Position numbers and translations under genes: made by a program. Under the pieces are notes generated by a model. That model saw nothing but the letters and a program-made list of their open reading frames with translations, searched no databases and was not told the DNA's origin. A DNA stretch of 34,580 bases from Oscillospiraceae bacterium. GTDB taxonomy: Bacteria > Bacillota > Clostridia > Oscillospirales > Ruminococcaceae. Shown here piece after piece: positions 17,424-26,041 of the stretch (its first letter is position 1; each line of letters begins with the position of its first letter). Where the stretch lies: positions 1 through 34,580 of the forward strand of contig JAIRWC010000004.1 in NCBI GenBank assembly GCA_031253495.1. The letters run 5' to 3'.

Positions 17424-17485
17424 CTATGAAAAGTCAACCCTTTTCCGAAAAATATTTTTCAGAAAAGGGTTGACTTTTCATAGTT
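17422..17485. terminator. 64-bp near-perfect palindrome between convergent genes
   Basis: Bases 17422-17445 are the exact reverse complement of 17462-17485, and the centre 17447-17460 is itself a perfect 14-bp palindrome; only the pair 17446/17461 mismatches. It overlaps the stop codon of the ABC exporter and lies 8 bases beyond the stop of metH, so it probably terminates both convergent transcripts. The hairpin is far longer than normal terminators, and neither side has a clean U-run immediately after the stem. Confidence 0.7.
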
Positions 17486-17493
17486 GGTCTTTC

Positions 17494-19899
17494 TTATTTT
17501 TCAACCTTTTCTCCGAAGACTTTCTTCGCTATATCGACGGCGCCTTTCGCGTCCTTCGCGTAATAGTCCGCCCCAATGCCGCCCGAAGAGGGGCTTGACA
17601 GCGCGTAATCGGCGTTCAGCACCGCCCCGCCGACCATTACCGCGCAACGAAGCCCGCGTTCTTTGATAAGCGCGACGGTTTCGGCCATCGCGGGCGTCGT
17701 CGTCGTCATAAGCGCGCTTAACCCCACCAGCCCCGCCCCCGTTGAAGCCGCCGCGTCCGCCGCCGTTTCCGGCGGGACGTCTTTGCCCAAGTCGATGATT
17801 TCATACCCGTAATTTTCCAATAAAACCTTTACTATGTTCTTGCCTATGTCGTGAATATCGCCCTTGACCGTGGCGAGGATAATTTTGCCTTTGCTTTTCG
17901 GGGCGGCGCGTTCGCCTTTGGAATTTATTTTTTTCTTGATAACGTCAAAGCACGCCCCTGCCGTCTCCGCCGAGAGAATTAACTGCGGGAGAAAAATCAA
18001 GCCGCTTTCAAAACCGTCGCCCGCCTTGTCCAGCGCGGGGATTAAATGCCCGTCAATTACGTCCATGGCGGGGATATTCTCCAAAAGACGCGCCGTTATC
18101 AAAGCGCCGTCTTTTTTCATCCCGTTTAAAACGGCTTCGCTTAACGTAAGCTCTTTGTTTCCCGAGGCGGCGGTTTCCGCGGCTTTCCCGGAATAAGCGG
18201 ATATATATTCGGCGGCGTTTTTGTCATAACCGTTAAGCAGGTTATACGCTCTTACCGCCCCCATAACCGCGGGGGAATTAGGGTTGATTATCGGCAAATC
18301 CAAACCGCCGTTCAACGCCGCCGTCAAGAAAGCGGCGTTGATAACGTCGCGTTCCGGCAGACCGAACGAAACATTCGACACGCCGAGCGCGGTTTTTAAG
18401 CCGAGCCGGTCTTTTACCATTTTTACGGCGTTAAGCGCCGTAACCGCCGCCCCGGCTTCGGTCGAGACCGTAAGCGTCAGGCAGTCGATAAACACGTCCT
18501 CTTTCCTTATACCCAGCGATAGAGCGCGGTCAAGTATGTATTTCGCTATTTCAAAGCGTTCTTCGGCCGTTTCCGGGACGCCTTTTTCATCAAGGGTCAG
18601 ACCGATTACCGCCGCGCCGTATTTTTTCACGAGGGGGAGAACCGACGAAAGACTTTCCTCCTTGCCGTTGACGGAATTTACAATCGGCTTTCCGCCGCAA
18701 CGCCTCAAAGCGGCTTCGATAACGTCCGGGTCCGTGCCGTCAATCTGGAGCGGAAGGTCGCAAACGCCTTGAAGCGGTTCGATAACGCGGAGCATCATGG
18801 CTTTTTCGTCTGTTTCGGGCAATCCCACGTTTACGTCGAGGATATCGGCCCCCGCCTTTACCTGTTCGAGCGCCCGCCCCAAAATATAATCAACGTCGGA
18901 GTTCTTCAACGCTTCTTTGAAAGCGCGCTTGCCCGTCGGGTTAATCCGCTCCCCGACGACGCGGGGGCGGTCGATTACGACGGTTTTCACCCCCGAACAA
19001 ACGGCGGAAATTTTTTTGCGTTCCGTAAATTCCGGATAATTCACGGAATCAACCGTTTCCTTAAGCAACCTTATATATTCGGGGGAAGTGCCGCAACACC
19101 CGCCCAAGATTTTCACCCCCGCCGAAGCGTGTTCTCTCATATCGGCGGCGAAATCCTCCGCGCTTAACCCGTACGCGCCCGTTACGGGGTCGGGAAGCCC
19201 GGCGTTGGGTTTCGCCATAATCGGCAAATCGGTATATTTTCTGAATTCCCGGACGACGGGCAACAGTTCGCGCGGGTCGAGCGAACAGTTCACTCCTATA
19301 ACGTCGGCTCCCAATCCCGAAGCCGTTAAGGCGAACGCCGAAGCGGGGCACCCCGTGAACGTCCTGCCGTTCGCCTCAAAAGTCATGGAACAAATCGCGG
19401 GCAGCCTCGAGTTTTCCTTAACCGCCAAAAGGGCGCACTTCAATTCAAGCAAGTCCGAAAAAGTCTGCAAAACGAACAAGTCCGCGCCCCCGTTAACCCC
19501 CGCCTTTATCTGTTCGGCGAACATTTCATACGCTTCGTCAAACCCGAGCGTTCCCGCCGGGCGAAGCAGACGCCCCGCGGGACCGACGTCCTGCGCGATT
19601 AAAATATCGGGGAAATCCCCAACCGCTTCCCTTGCCGCTTCCAAAGCGCGGGAAACCGTTTCCCCGACGGTTTTGCCCGTTTCGCTCAATTTATATCTGT
19701 TCGCGCCGAAAGTATTGGCGGTTACTATGTCCGAACCCGATTCGGCGTAGGCGCGGATTACCTCCCTTACCTTTTCGGGCGCGGTAAAGTTAAGGCTTTC
19801 GGGGGGTTCGCCCGCTTTTAATCCCCTTTTTTGCAATTCCGTACCCATCGCCCCGTCGAAGAGGATATAATTTTTTTCGCAAAGTCGGCTGAATGTCAT
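17494..19899 (-). CDS. metH: cobalamin-dependent methionine synthase without reactivation domain
   Basis: An 801-residue MetH that transfers methyl from methyl-tetrahydrofolate via cobalamin to homocysteine. Domains in order: homocysteine-binding barrel with zinc cysteines C205, C268 and C269 (GGCCG); pterin-binding barrel (about 310-565, GERINPTG); cobalamin cap (about 580-660); and the B12 Rossmann domain with H683 in DIHDIGKN. The protein ends there, about 400 residues shorter than E. coli MetH, so the S-adenosylmethionine reactivation domain is missing. That domain is encoded by the gene directly upstream, whose end overlaps this start by 4 bases. Confidence 0.94.
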   Translation of the reverse strand: MTFSRLCEKNYILFDGAMGTELQKRGLKAGEPPESLNFTAPEKVREVIRAYAESGSDIVTANTFGANRYKLSETGKTVGETVSRALEAAREAVGDFPDILIAQDVGPAGRLLRPAGTLGFDEAYEMFAEQIKAGVNGGADLFVLQTFSDLLELKCALLAVKENSRLPAICSMTFEANGRTFTGCPASAFALTASGLGADVIGVNCSLDPRELLPVVREFRKYTDLPIMAKPNAGLPDPVTGAYGLSAEDFAADMREHASAGVKILGGCCGTSPEYIRLLKETVDSVNYPEFTERKKISAVCSGVKTVVIDRPRVVGERINPTGKRAFKEALKNSDVDYILGRALEQVKAGADILDVNVGLPETDEKAMMLRVIEPLQGVCDLPLQIDGTDPDVIEAALRRCGGKPIVNSVNGKEESLSSVLPLVKKYGAAVIGLTLDEKGVPETAEERFEIAKYILDRALSLGIRKEDVFIDCLTLTVSTEAGAAVTALNAVKMVKDRLGLKTALGVSNVSFGLPERDVINAAFLTAALNGGLDLPIINPNSPAVMGAVRAYNLLNGYDKNAAEYISAYSGKAAETAASGNKELTLSEAVLNGMKKDGALITARLLENIPAMDVIDGHLIPALDKAGDGFESGLIFLPQLILSAETAGACFDVIKKKINSKGERAAPKSKGKIILATVKGDIHDIGKNIVKVLLENYGYEIIDLGKDVPPETAADAAASTGAGLVGLSALMTTTTPAMAETVALIKERGLRCAVMVGGAVLNADYALSSPSSGGIGADYYAKDAKGAVDIAKKVFGEKVEK

Positions 19900-20390
19900 T
19901 TTATGCCGGTAACTCCTGTGATTGATTTTTGCGGGGTTAATATAAAATTATCCGTAACGCACAACCCTATTTTGTTTTGCGCGTTCAGCGCGTTAAGGAT
20001 ATCGCGGCTGACGCTCAGCGGGAAATCGCCGTAACCGGGCGAAAAACGGCGGTTCCCCGTAACTTCGCCGGAAACGCCTTTGCCTGAAGTTTCGCGCCTT
20101 ATAATTATTTCCCCGTCTTTTTCATCGCAAAAATTTTCGATATATTCCCCCGCGAGCCTGTCGAGGATAATCGCGCCCGATATGTCCGTCAACTGGGCTT
20201 GTCGCAGCAAGCGGTCAAATTCCTCCCCTAACGTGGCGCAGGAGACCAAAACATATTTACAGCCGTCGAGGTGTTTTCCGACGCTTTCCCCGACAAGCGG
20301 CACGGGGCAATCGTTTATCGGGAACGCCGCGCCGACGTGCCTCGGGGTTATGTCGTATAAAATCCGTTTGTATTTATCATAGTCTATCAT
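19896..20390 (-). CDS. methionine synthase activation-domain protein
   Basis: A 164-residue protein matching the MetH C-terminal reactivation domain, which uses S-adenosylmethionine to re-methylate oxidised cob(II)alamin. The key segment is RRFSPGYGDFPLS (about 118-130), containing the AdoMet-binding RxxxGYG pattern. The segment VSCATLGEEFDRLL and the DRLAGEYIE helix are family-typical. It is short compared with stand-alone activation proteins and with the fused domain. It overlaps metF upstream and metH downstream by 4 bases each (ATGA), so the three are translationally coupled and it almost certainly serves the adjacent MetH. Confidence 0.87.
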   Translation of the reverse strand: MIDYDKYKRILYDITPRHVGAAFPINDCPVPLVGESVGKHLDGCKYVLVSCATLGEEFDRLLRQAQLTDISGAIILDRLAGEYIENFCDEKDGEIIIRRETSGKGVSGEVTGNRRFSPGYGDFPLSVSRDILNALNAQNKIGLCVTDNFILTPQKSITGVTGIK

Positions 20391-21253
20391 AACAGTTTCG
20401 ACACGCTTCCGAAGATTTTTTCGGCGACGTAAGGGCTGTTCATGGCGTACAGATGTATCCCGTCGACGCCGTTCGAGATTAAATCCACAATTTGTTCGCC
20501 GGCATAGACAATCCCCGCGTCGCGCAACGCTTCGGGGTTGTTTTCATAACGCGCTATCATCTTCGCGAACTTAGGCGGCAGACTCGCCCCGCACATCGCT
20601 ACCATGCGCTCAATCTGCTTTTTACTTGTAACGGGCATAATTCCCGCCGAAACCGGCGCGTCTATTCCGATAAGGCGAACCTTTTCCATAAACGAATAAA
20701 ACGGAGAATTGTCAAAAAACAACTGCGTAATCAGGACGGAAACGCCCGCGTCAACCTTCTTTTTCAAGTTTTTCAAGTCGGAGTTAAGGTTCCCGGCTTC
20801 GACGTGCCCCTCGGGATAGCACGCCCCCGAAACGCCGAAATCCCCGTTCGCCTTTATAAACTCGGTTAGGTCGCTCGCGTGCGTAAAATCGTTTTTCCGC
20901 GGAATATCGGGGTTGACGTCCCCGCGAAGCGCGAGTATGTTCTCAACGCCGCGTTCTCGCAGCGCGCCGAGAATACGCCCTACGTCCGCCTTGGAAGAAT
21001 TTACGCAGGTGAGGTGCGCCATCGCTTCCACCCCGCATTTATTCTTAATGAACGAAGCCGTTTCAAGCGTGTTGTCGCCGCCCGCGGATTCGCTTCCGCC
21101 CGCGCCGCAGGTTACGCTTATAAAATCGGGGCGCAGGTCGCTCAACCTTTCGAGCGTCGGAAAAACGCCTTCGGGGGGGGCGCCTTTTTTCGGGGGGAAC
21201 ACCTCGATTGAAAACACGGTTTTGCCCTTGTCGAACATCCGCGATACTTTCAC
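20387..21253 (-). CDS. metF: 5,10-methylenetetrahydrofolate reductase
   Basis: It reduces methylene-tetrahydrofolate to methyl-tetrahydrofolate, the methyl donor for the MetH encoded downstream. The 288-residue flavin-dependent TIM barrel begins FSIEVFPPKKG; LALRGD and VLITQLFFD are the characteristic flavin- and folate-site strands. Length matches bacterial MetF. It starts with GTG at 21253 after a GAGGTG ribosome binding site. It is the first gene of the metF-activation-metH operon. No riboswitch was recognised in the leader. Confidence 0.93.
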   Translation of the reverse strand: MKVSRMFDKGKTVFSIEVFPPKKGAPPEGVFPTLERLSDLRPDFISVTCGAGGSESAGGDNTLETASFIKNKCGVEAMAHLTCVNSSKADVGRILGALRERGVENILALRGDVNPDIPRKNDFTHASDLTEFIKANGDFGVSGACYPEGHVEAGNLNSDLKNLKKKVDAGVSVLITQLFFDNSPFYSFMEKVRLIGIDAPVSAGIMPVTSKKQIERMVAMCGASLPPKFAKMIARYENNPEALRDAGIVYAGEQIVDLISNGVDGIHLYAMNSPYVAEKIFGSVSKLL

Positions 21254-21545
21254 AAAAACACCTCGTTTTCATTCCGTCTGCGACCGCCAAAACACAGCCT
21301 GTTTCCGGCAATGTCAGAAATATCGCCGTTAACGTCAAGCGGAATTGCCGTATAACTAAAGTTTAGCGAACAAACGACGATATATAGAGTATGGTCGTTT
21401 ATGCCATTCACCGTTTAAAAACGGCGAATCGGGGTCGCCCGCCGCGCTTGAAAAATTGTAACAGTTACGATATTCGGGTGAAACCGACGGGGGCGGTTTG
21501 TAAAACATAACCGCCCCGCGTGTGTCGTCGATTTTCGTCAAAAGC
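21254..21545 (-). other. metF leader / gap of 292 bases
   Basis: This gap between rpmF and metF is open on the minus strand for a 61-residue ORF with no family resemblance. It contains a hairpin with arms ggggcggtt and aaccgcccc (about 21495-21525) that may end the rpmF transcript, though it lacks a U-run, and a second stem near 21407-21430. I searched by eye for SAM, cobalamin and THF riboswitch cores and saw none. No convincing promoter for metF was found. Confidence 0.35.
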
Positions 21546-21731
21546 CTAACTCTCTTTTTGAGCGACGATTTCCCTGCCCTTATAATGACCGCAATTCAAG
21601 CAGACCCTGTGCGGAACTTTTAATTCGCCGCATTTTTCGCAGACTGAAAAAGCGGGCGAGGACAGCTTCCAGGCGTTAAAACGCCTTTTATCCCGCCTTG
21701 CTTTCGAGACTTTCCTTTTCGGAACCGCCAT
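21546..21731 (-). CDS. rpmF: 50S ribosomal protein L32
   Basis: A 61-residue basic protein with the L32 start MAVPKRKVSKARRDKRR and a zinc-ribbon CX2C-CX2C (C31, C34, C44, C47). GGAGG lies upstream of the ATG. The usual neighbour encoding a YceD/DUF177 protein is absent; the gene stands alone with its own promoter. Presence of all four cysteines indicates the zinc-bound form. Confidence 0.96.
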   Translation of the reverse strand: MAVPKRKVSKARRDKRRFNAWKLSSPAFSVCEKCGELKVPHRVCLNCGHYKGREIVAQKES

Positions 21732-21789
21732 GACCGGTACCTCCGTTCAAAATTCTTAACAAATCGCTCCTTTGGCTTACGCAAGGAGA

Positions 21790-21818
21790 ATTCTATCATA
21801 AAATTAAAAATTTGTCAA
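21790..21818 (-). promoter_or_regulatory. rpmF promoter
   Basis: On the minus strand, TTGACA (21818-21813) and TAGAAT (21795-21790) are 17 bases apart. The leader that follows contains an inverted repeat ctcctt/aaggag near 21767-21788. Confidence 0.85.
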
Positions 21819-21901
21819 CCGTTTTTTATTTTTATCCCGCAATTTTTTCCGTGCGGGAACGCCCCGAACAACAAACACACAACCAAAAAGGAGAAAGCGA
21901 T

Positions 21902-22225
21902 ATGGCGAAATTTCAAGACATACTCGGCGAATTAAAAGACAAGACCGCGTCTTTTGACGCAAAAAGTTACAAGGATTTTTTAGCGGTACAAATAACGTTG
22001 AAGGATTTAAACGAGGTTTTCTATATGGAAATCAAGGACGGGGAACTGGCAATCGAGCCTTTTGAATACAACGACCGCCAAGCGAACATTATCATTTCTT
22101 CCGATGATTTCGTCAAGATGATGAACGGAAAGCTGAATTCCTTAATCGCCTTTACGACGGGAAAACTCAAAATCGAGGGGAATGTCGGCAAAGCCTCCGA
22201 ACTGTCAAAGATTTTCAAGCGATAA
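21902..22225 (+). CDS. SCP2 sterol-carrier-domain protein
   Basis: A 107-residue single-domain protein with the SCP2 lipid-binding fold: FLAVQITLKDLNEVFYMEIKDG, then ANIIISSDDFVKMMNGKLN, then FTTGKLKIEGNVGKASEL. Such stand-alone domains bind hydrophobic ligands; the ligand here is unknown. The ATG at 21902 follows AAAGGAGA; an upstream in-frame ATG at 21812 lies in the divergent promoter region. It faces the glycosylase gene tail to tail, with one copy of the dispersed repeat between them. Confidence 0.83.
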   Translation: MAKFQDILGELKDKTASFDAKSYKDFLAVQITLKDLNEVFYMEIKDGELAIEPFEYNDRQANIIISSDDFVKMMNGKLNSLIAFTTGKLKIEGNVGKASELSKIFKR

Positions 22226-22240
22226 AGCCGAACCGCGTAA

Positions 22241-22270
22241 ACCGCCGCGATACGGTTTTAGAGGGGTCTG
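22241..22270 (+). repeat. 31-bp dispersed repeat, copy 2 (diverged)
   Basis: It starts with the same 18 bases accgccgcgatacggttt as the other two copies, then has ta in place of cc and a one-base deletion in the 3' part (gaggggtctg). It fills the gap between the SCP2 gene and the convergent glycosylase gene. Confidence 0.8.
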
Positions 22271-22271
22271 T

Positions 22272-22907
22272 CTACAGTCGTTTTTCGCACTCGCGGTCAA
22301 GGGGGCAGCCGCCGCATAACGGTTTCTTTCGGCAGTGTTCCTTGGCGTTAATCACGATTAGCGCGTGGAGACTGTTATAGATTTGCGCGCTTTTGGGCAA
22401 TTCGCGCTCGAAATACGTTTTGACGGCGGAATAATTTTTGCCCGCTTCAACCGGGTAACGTTCGCAAAGACGGAGGGTGTAAGCGTCAACCACGAATGTC
22501 GGAAACCCGAAAGCATAGAGAAGTATTGAATCCGCCGTTTCCCGCCCGATGCCTTTTGTCGCGAGCAGTTCGGCGCGGAGTTTATCGAGCGGCTGTTTTC
22601 GGACCGTCGGCGCGTCGCAGTTATATTCGGCGAACCACGCGGTCGCGGTTTTTAAGTAAGCCGCCTTTTGATTAAAGAACCCGGCGGGGCGAATTATATC
22701 CGCCAACGCCCCGATATCCATCGCCGCCACGGCTTCGGGTATTAGACCGCCGCCGAAGTTGGCAATCGCCTTTTCCACGTTGCTCCAAGCGGTGTTTTGC
22801 GTCAAAACGGCGCCGACGACGACTTCATACGGCGTTTTCGCCGGCCACCAGTGTAAATCGCCGTATCGGGCAAGCAGCGTTTCATATATTTTTATCGGCT
22901 TATTCAA
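22272..22907 (-). CDS. HhH-GPD DNA glycosylase, endonuclease III-related
   Basis: A 211-residue base-excision enzyme of the endonuclease III-like group. [20 protein letters not shown] is the N-terminal signature, the helix-hairpin-helix is [13 protein letters not shown], the catalytic aspartate is in VVDAYTLRL, and four C-terminal cysteines (CX5CX2CX5C) would hold a 4Fe-4S cluster. The lysine that gives endonuclease III its lyase activity (GRKTA) is Glu here (GRETA), so this is probably a monofunctional glycosylase, perhaps for alkylated bases as in the MagIII branch (inference). It overlaps the end of guaB by 8 bases. Confidence 0.82.
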   Translation of the reverse strand: MNKPIKIYETLLARYGDLHWWPAKTPYEVVVGAVLTQNTAWSNVEKAIANFGGGLIPEAVAAMDIGALADIIRPAGFFNQKAAYLKTATAWFAEYNCDAPTVRKQPLDKLRAELLATKGIGRETADSILLYAFGFPTFVVDAYTLRLCERYPVEAGKNYSAVKTYFERELPKSAQIYNSLHALIVINAKEHCRKKPLCGGCPLDRECEKRL

Positions 22908-24408
22908 CCCGTCCCGCTCTGCTTTCTTTCAATATAACGTCGTGCGCGCCGCCCTCAATGATGCTCGTTGACGAAACCCGCGTCAACTTCGCGTCCCTGT
23001 GGAGTTCGGAAAGCGTCAGGCAACCGCAGTTGCACATGGTGGAACGAACCTTTGAAAGGGAGCGGATTACGTTATCCTTAAGCGACCCGGCGTAAGGAAC
23101 ATAGCTGTCCACGCCCTCTTCAAACGCCAGCGCGGAATCGCCCCCCATATCGTATCTTTGCCAGTTGCGCGCCCGGTTGGAACCCTCCCCCCAATATTCT
23201 TTGACATAAGTGCCGTTAATCATCAGCTTGTTCGTCGGCGATTCGTCAAACCTCGCGAAGTACCGCCCCAGCATAATGAAGTCCGCCCCCATCGCCAAAG
23301 CTAACGTCATGTGATAGTCGTGAACTATTCCGCCGTCGGAGCATATGGGGATGTAAATCCCCGTTTCCTCATAATAGGCGTCGCGTTCCCCGCAAACCTC
23401 GATTAAAGCCGTGGCCTGCCCTCTGCCTATACCTTTTTGTTCGCGGGTAATGCAAATAGAGCCGCCGCCTATCCCTACTTTTACGAAATCCGCGCCGCAA
23501 TCCGCCAAAAAGCGAAATCCGTCTTTATCGACAACGTTTCCCGCGCCGACTTTCACCCTTTCGCCGTAACGGCTTTTTATCCAGTCAAGGGTGATTTTCT
23601 GCCACTCGGTGAACCCCTCGGAACTGTCTATGCAAAACAAATCCGCTCCCGCTTCGTAAAGCGCGGGAACCCTGTCGGCATAATCGCGGGAGTTTATTCC
23701 CGCCCCGACCATATACCGTTTTTGCGAGTCGAGCATTTCATATTGGTTTTCCTTGTGTTGTTCGTAGTCTTTGCGGAAAACGAAATACTTCAGCCTTTGC
23801 TCTTCGTCGATAATGGGCAGGGTGTTCAGTTTGTGTTCCCAAATAATGTCGTTGGCTTCCGAAAGCGTGGTGCCGACGGGGGCGGTTCGCAGTTTGTCAA
23901 AAGGCGTCATAAACGTATGAACGGGCGTATCCGTTGACATTCTCGAAACGCGATAATCGCGGCCGGTTACGATTCCGAGCAATTTTGAGCCGCAGGTGCC
24001 GTCCTCGGTAACGGCCATGGTGGAATGTCCCGTCTGTTCTTTCAGCGTTAAAACATCCGCGAGCGTCATGTCCGGGCGCAAATTTGAATCGCTTTGCACA
24101 TACCCCGCTTTATATCCTTTCACGCGGGAAACCATATCCGCTTCGTCCTCTATGCTTTGCGAAGAGTAGATGAACGACATTCCGCCCTCCCGCGCCAAAG
24201 CCACCGCCATTCTGTCGTTTGAAACCGACTGCATAATCGCCGAAACCAACGGAATGTTGAGGCTAATCGCGGACGGTTCGCCTTTTTTGAATTTAACGGC
24301 GGGCGTTACCAGCGAAACGTTTTCGGGGACGCAGTTCTTTGAGGAATATCCGGGCACCACCAAATATTCCCCGAAAGTGTGCGAATATTCCGGATAAATC
24401 TTAGCCAT
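22900..24408 (-). CDS. guaB: IMP dehydrogenase
   Basis: It oxidises IMP to XMP with NAD, the committed step of GTP synthesis. The 502-residue protein has the barrel start (residues 1-95), two CBS domains (about 105-220) and the catalytic loop [10 protein letters not shown] with C319. The loop reads GGGSICIT instead of the common GPGSICTT. It continues IGRGQATA, and the mobile flap around [12 protein letters not shown] carries the catalytic Arg. Length and sequence fit the long clostridial form. An AAGGAG site precedes the ATG. It is followed by the overlapping glycosylase gene and preceded 34 bases upstream by the zinc-ribbon membrane protein gene. Confidence 0.93.
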   Translation of the reverse strand: MAKIYPEYSHTFGEYLVVPGYSSKNCVPENVSLVTPAVKFKKGEPSAISLNIPLVSAIMQSVSNDRMAVALAREGGMSFIYSSQSIEDEADMVSRVKGYKAGYVQSDSNLRPDMTLADVLTLKEQTGHSTMAVTEDGTCGSKLLGIVTGRDYRVSRMSTDTPVHTFMTPFDKLRTAPVGTTLSEANDIIWEHKLNTLPIIDEEQRLKYFVFRKDYEQHKENQYEMLDSQKRYMVGAGINSRDYADRVPALYEAGADLFCIDSSEGFTEWQKITLDWIKSRYGERVKVGAGNVVDKDGFRFLADCGADFVKVGIGGGSICITREQKGIGRGQATALIEVCGERDAYYEETGIYIPICSDGGIVHDYHMTLALAMGADFIMLGRYFARFDESPTNKLMINGTYVKEYWGEGSNRARNWQRYDMGGDSALAFEEGVDSYVPYAGSLKDNVIRSLSKVRSTMCNCGCLTLSELHRDAKLTRVSSTSIIEGGAHDVILKESRAGRVE

Positions 24409-24442
24409 CGAAACATTCTCCTTTTTGTTTCTCCGCTTTGTT

Positions 24443-24925
24443 TTAACTCAATATTTTCATCCCGCCGATGACGGGCAATTTTTTTGCCCTGCCGTTAGCG
24501 GCGTTGACAATCCCCGCCACGACAAACGCGATTATCAAAAACCCGAATACCGCCCCGACTATCCAAGCGAGCAAACCGCCTATCCACGGGATGACGCCGA
24601 GTATAAACTTAACCGTCCCGAAAATTAACCCGAAAACAATTTCAAAGATAAAAAGGACAATCCCCTGATTGGCGTGAAACCTCGCGAATTTCGAGTCGGG
24701 CGCCATCGCGAGCGGAATTATGAAAAGTATCGGCAAATACGAAACCGCGGCGACGCCGTAATTGCTTTTAATATCGTCCGCGGAAAATTCGCCCGTGCTG
24801 TCCTCCGTATTCATAAAATTGTCGAACGCCCGGTTAAAATTAACGCCTCCGGCAACAGAACCGCATTCGCGGCAGACGGTTTCCCCCTCGCTCAGATGTT
24901 TGCCGCATTTGTCGCAAAAAGCCAT
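24443..24925 (-). CDS. zinc-ribbon membrane protein, DUF4870/Tic20-like
   Basis: A 160-residue protein with an N-terminal zinc ribbon (C4, C7, C18, C21), an acidic linker, and a membrane part resembling DUF4870: [12 protein letters not shown], then [21 protein letters not shown] and two more hydrophobic segments. FHANQG is the characteristic turn of this family. Function unknown. It sits 16 bases after the epimerase gene and 34 bases before guaB on the minus strand, apparently in one transcript. Confidence 0.72.
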   Translation of the reverse strand: MAFCDKCGKHLSEGETVCRECGSVAGGVNFNRAFDNFMNTEDSTGEFSADDIKSNYGVAAVSYLPILFIIPLAMAPDSKFARFHANQGIVLFIFEIVFGLIFGTVKFILGVIPWIGGLLAWIVGAVFGFLIIAFVVAGIVNAANGRAKKLPVIGGMKILS

Positions 24926-24941
24926 TTCAAAACCCTCCCGT

Positions 24942-26009
24942 TTATTTAATCGGCGGAATCGTTCGGTTATAAACCGCCGCCGTCCGTGCTTTCAGTTTAA
25001 TCTGTTCGACCGCCGCGTCCATCGCGGCTATAACGCCGTCGCACCATTCGTCGAACTCGGGGTCCTCAATCTGCAATTCCTTACGCGCCAAAATGTTTTC
25101 AACCGTTTCCCGAACGCCTTGGTCAAACCGCTTCACCGCCGTGAAGCCGGGAACAAGCCGCTTCAATTTCGCGTTGTCAAAAACGACGGAATTGGATTTA
25201 TCGCCAATCAACGACCCGGTGAAATCGTACTCCGAACACTTGGCGAGGAAATCGCTCGGCGCGTAATAAGGCTTAAACTCGACGTTCAAAGCGTCGGCGA
25301 TTGCTTTGTAAATCCGATTCCAGGTCAAGGCTTCGTCGGAGGTAATCTGCACTGCTTCCCCAACCGCGCGAAGGTTGCCCATTAACCCGACAAAGGCGCG
25401 GGCAAAATCGGAATTGTGCGTCATAGTCCAAAGCGACGTCCCATCCCCGTGGACTATTACGGGTTTTCCGTCGAGCATACGCTTGGCTGTCTGCCAACTC
25501 CCTTTCGCGCCGTGAACGCCCAAAGGAACGTACCTTTCGTCATATGTGTGGGAAGGGCGCACAATCGTAACGGGAAACCCCTCTTCCCCGTACTTTTTCA
25601 TCAGATAATCCTCGCAGGCGATTTTATCGCGGGAATATCTCCAATACGGGTTGGAAAGCGGGGTCGCCTCGCTCACCCGATAATCCGGCAAGGGCTTTTG
25701 GTAAGCCGAAGCGGAACTGATAAAAATAAATTGCCCCGTTTTGTCCTTGAAAAGACGGTAATCCCGTTCAAGCTGCTCCGGAACAAACGCGATAAAATCC
25801 GCGACGACGTCGAAACTCGTTCCCCCAATCAACTCCGAAACGGCTTTTTCGTCGTTTATGTCGGCTTTGATGTGCTTGAACCCGTCCGGCAACTCGTCGT
25901 TGCGGCTCCCTTTATTAAGCAGGTAAAGCTCCCATTCGCCACGCCTTATCACTTCCCGCGAAATCGCCGCGCTTATTACGCCCGTTCCGCCGATAAACAA
26001 CGCTTTCAT
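24942..26009 (-). CDS. NAD-dependent epimerase/dehydratase family protein
   Basis: A 355-residue extended SDR. The nucleotide-binding segment is IGGTGVIS (6-13), SS at 99-100 and Y125-xxx-K129 (YSRDK) form the catalytic set, and GDGTSLWTMTHNSDFARAFVGL is the family's substrate-domain strand. It resembles nucleoside-sugar epimerases related to the chloroplast RNA-binding CSP41-like group, but the substrate is not known. The ATG at 26009 starts directly before the fold; an ATG at 26045 overlaps the promoter. First gene of the minus-strand group ending with the glycosylase. Confidence 0.8.
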   Translation of the reverse strand: MKALFIGGTGVISAAISREVIRRGEWELYLLNKGSRNDELPDGFKHIKADINDEKAVSELIGGTSFDVVADFIAFVPEQLERDYRLFKDKTGQFIFISSASAYQKPLPDYRVSEATPLSNPYWRYSRDKIACEDYLMKKYGEEGFPVTIVRPSHTYDERYVPLGVHGAKGSWQTAKRMLDGKPVIVHGDGTSLWTMTHNSDFARAFVGLMGNLRAVGEAVQITSDEALTWNRIYKAIADALNVEFKPYYAPSDFLAKCSEYDFTGSLIGDKSNSVVFDNAKLKRLVPGFTAVKRFDQGVRETVENILARKELQIEDPEFDEWCDGVIAAMDAAVEQIKLKARTAAVYNRTIPPIK

Positions 26010-26028
26010 CAAACCGCGCCCCCCGAAA

Positions 26029-26034
26029 ATTATA
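26029..26034 (-). promoter_or_regulatory. promoter of the epimerase-guaB group
   Basis: On the minus strand a TATAAT (26034-26029) is preceded by TGG, an extended -10, with TTGCGA 16 bases further upstream. It lies in the last codons of the preceding lipoprotein gene, 20 bases before the start at 26009. Confidence 0.65.
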
Positions 26035-26041
26035 CCATATT

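Noticed and set aside
21254-21545. SAM, cobalamin or THF riboswitch before metF
   Set aside because: Expected from the gene content, but no conserved core of these classes could be found by eye.
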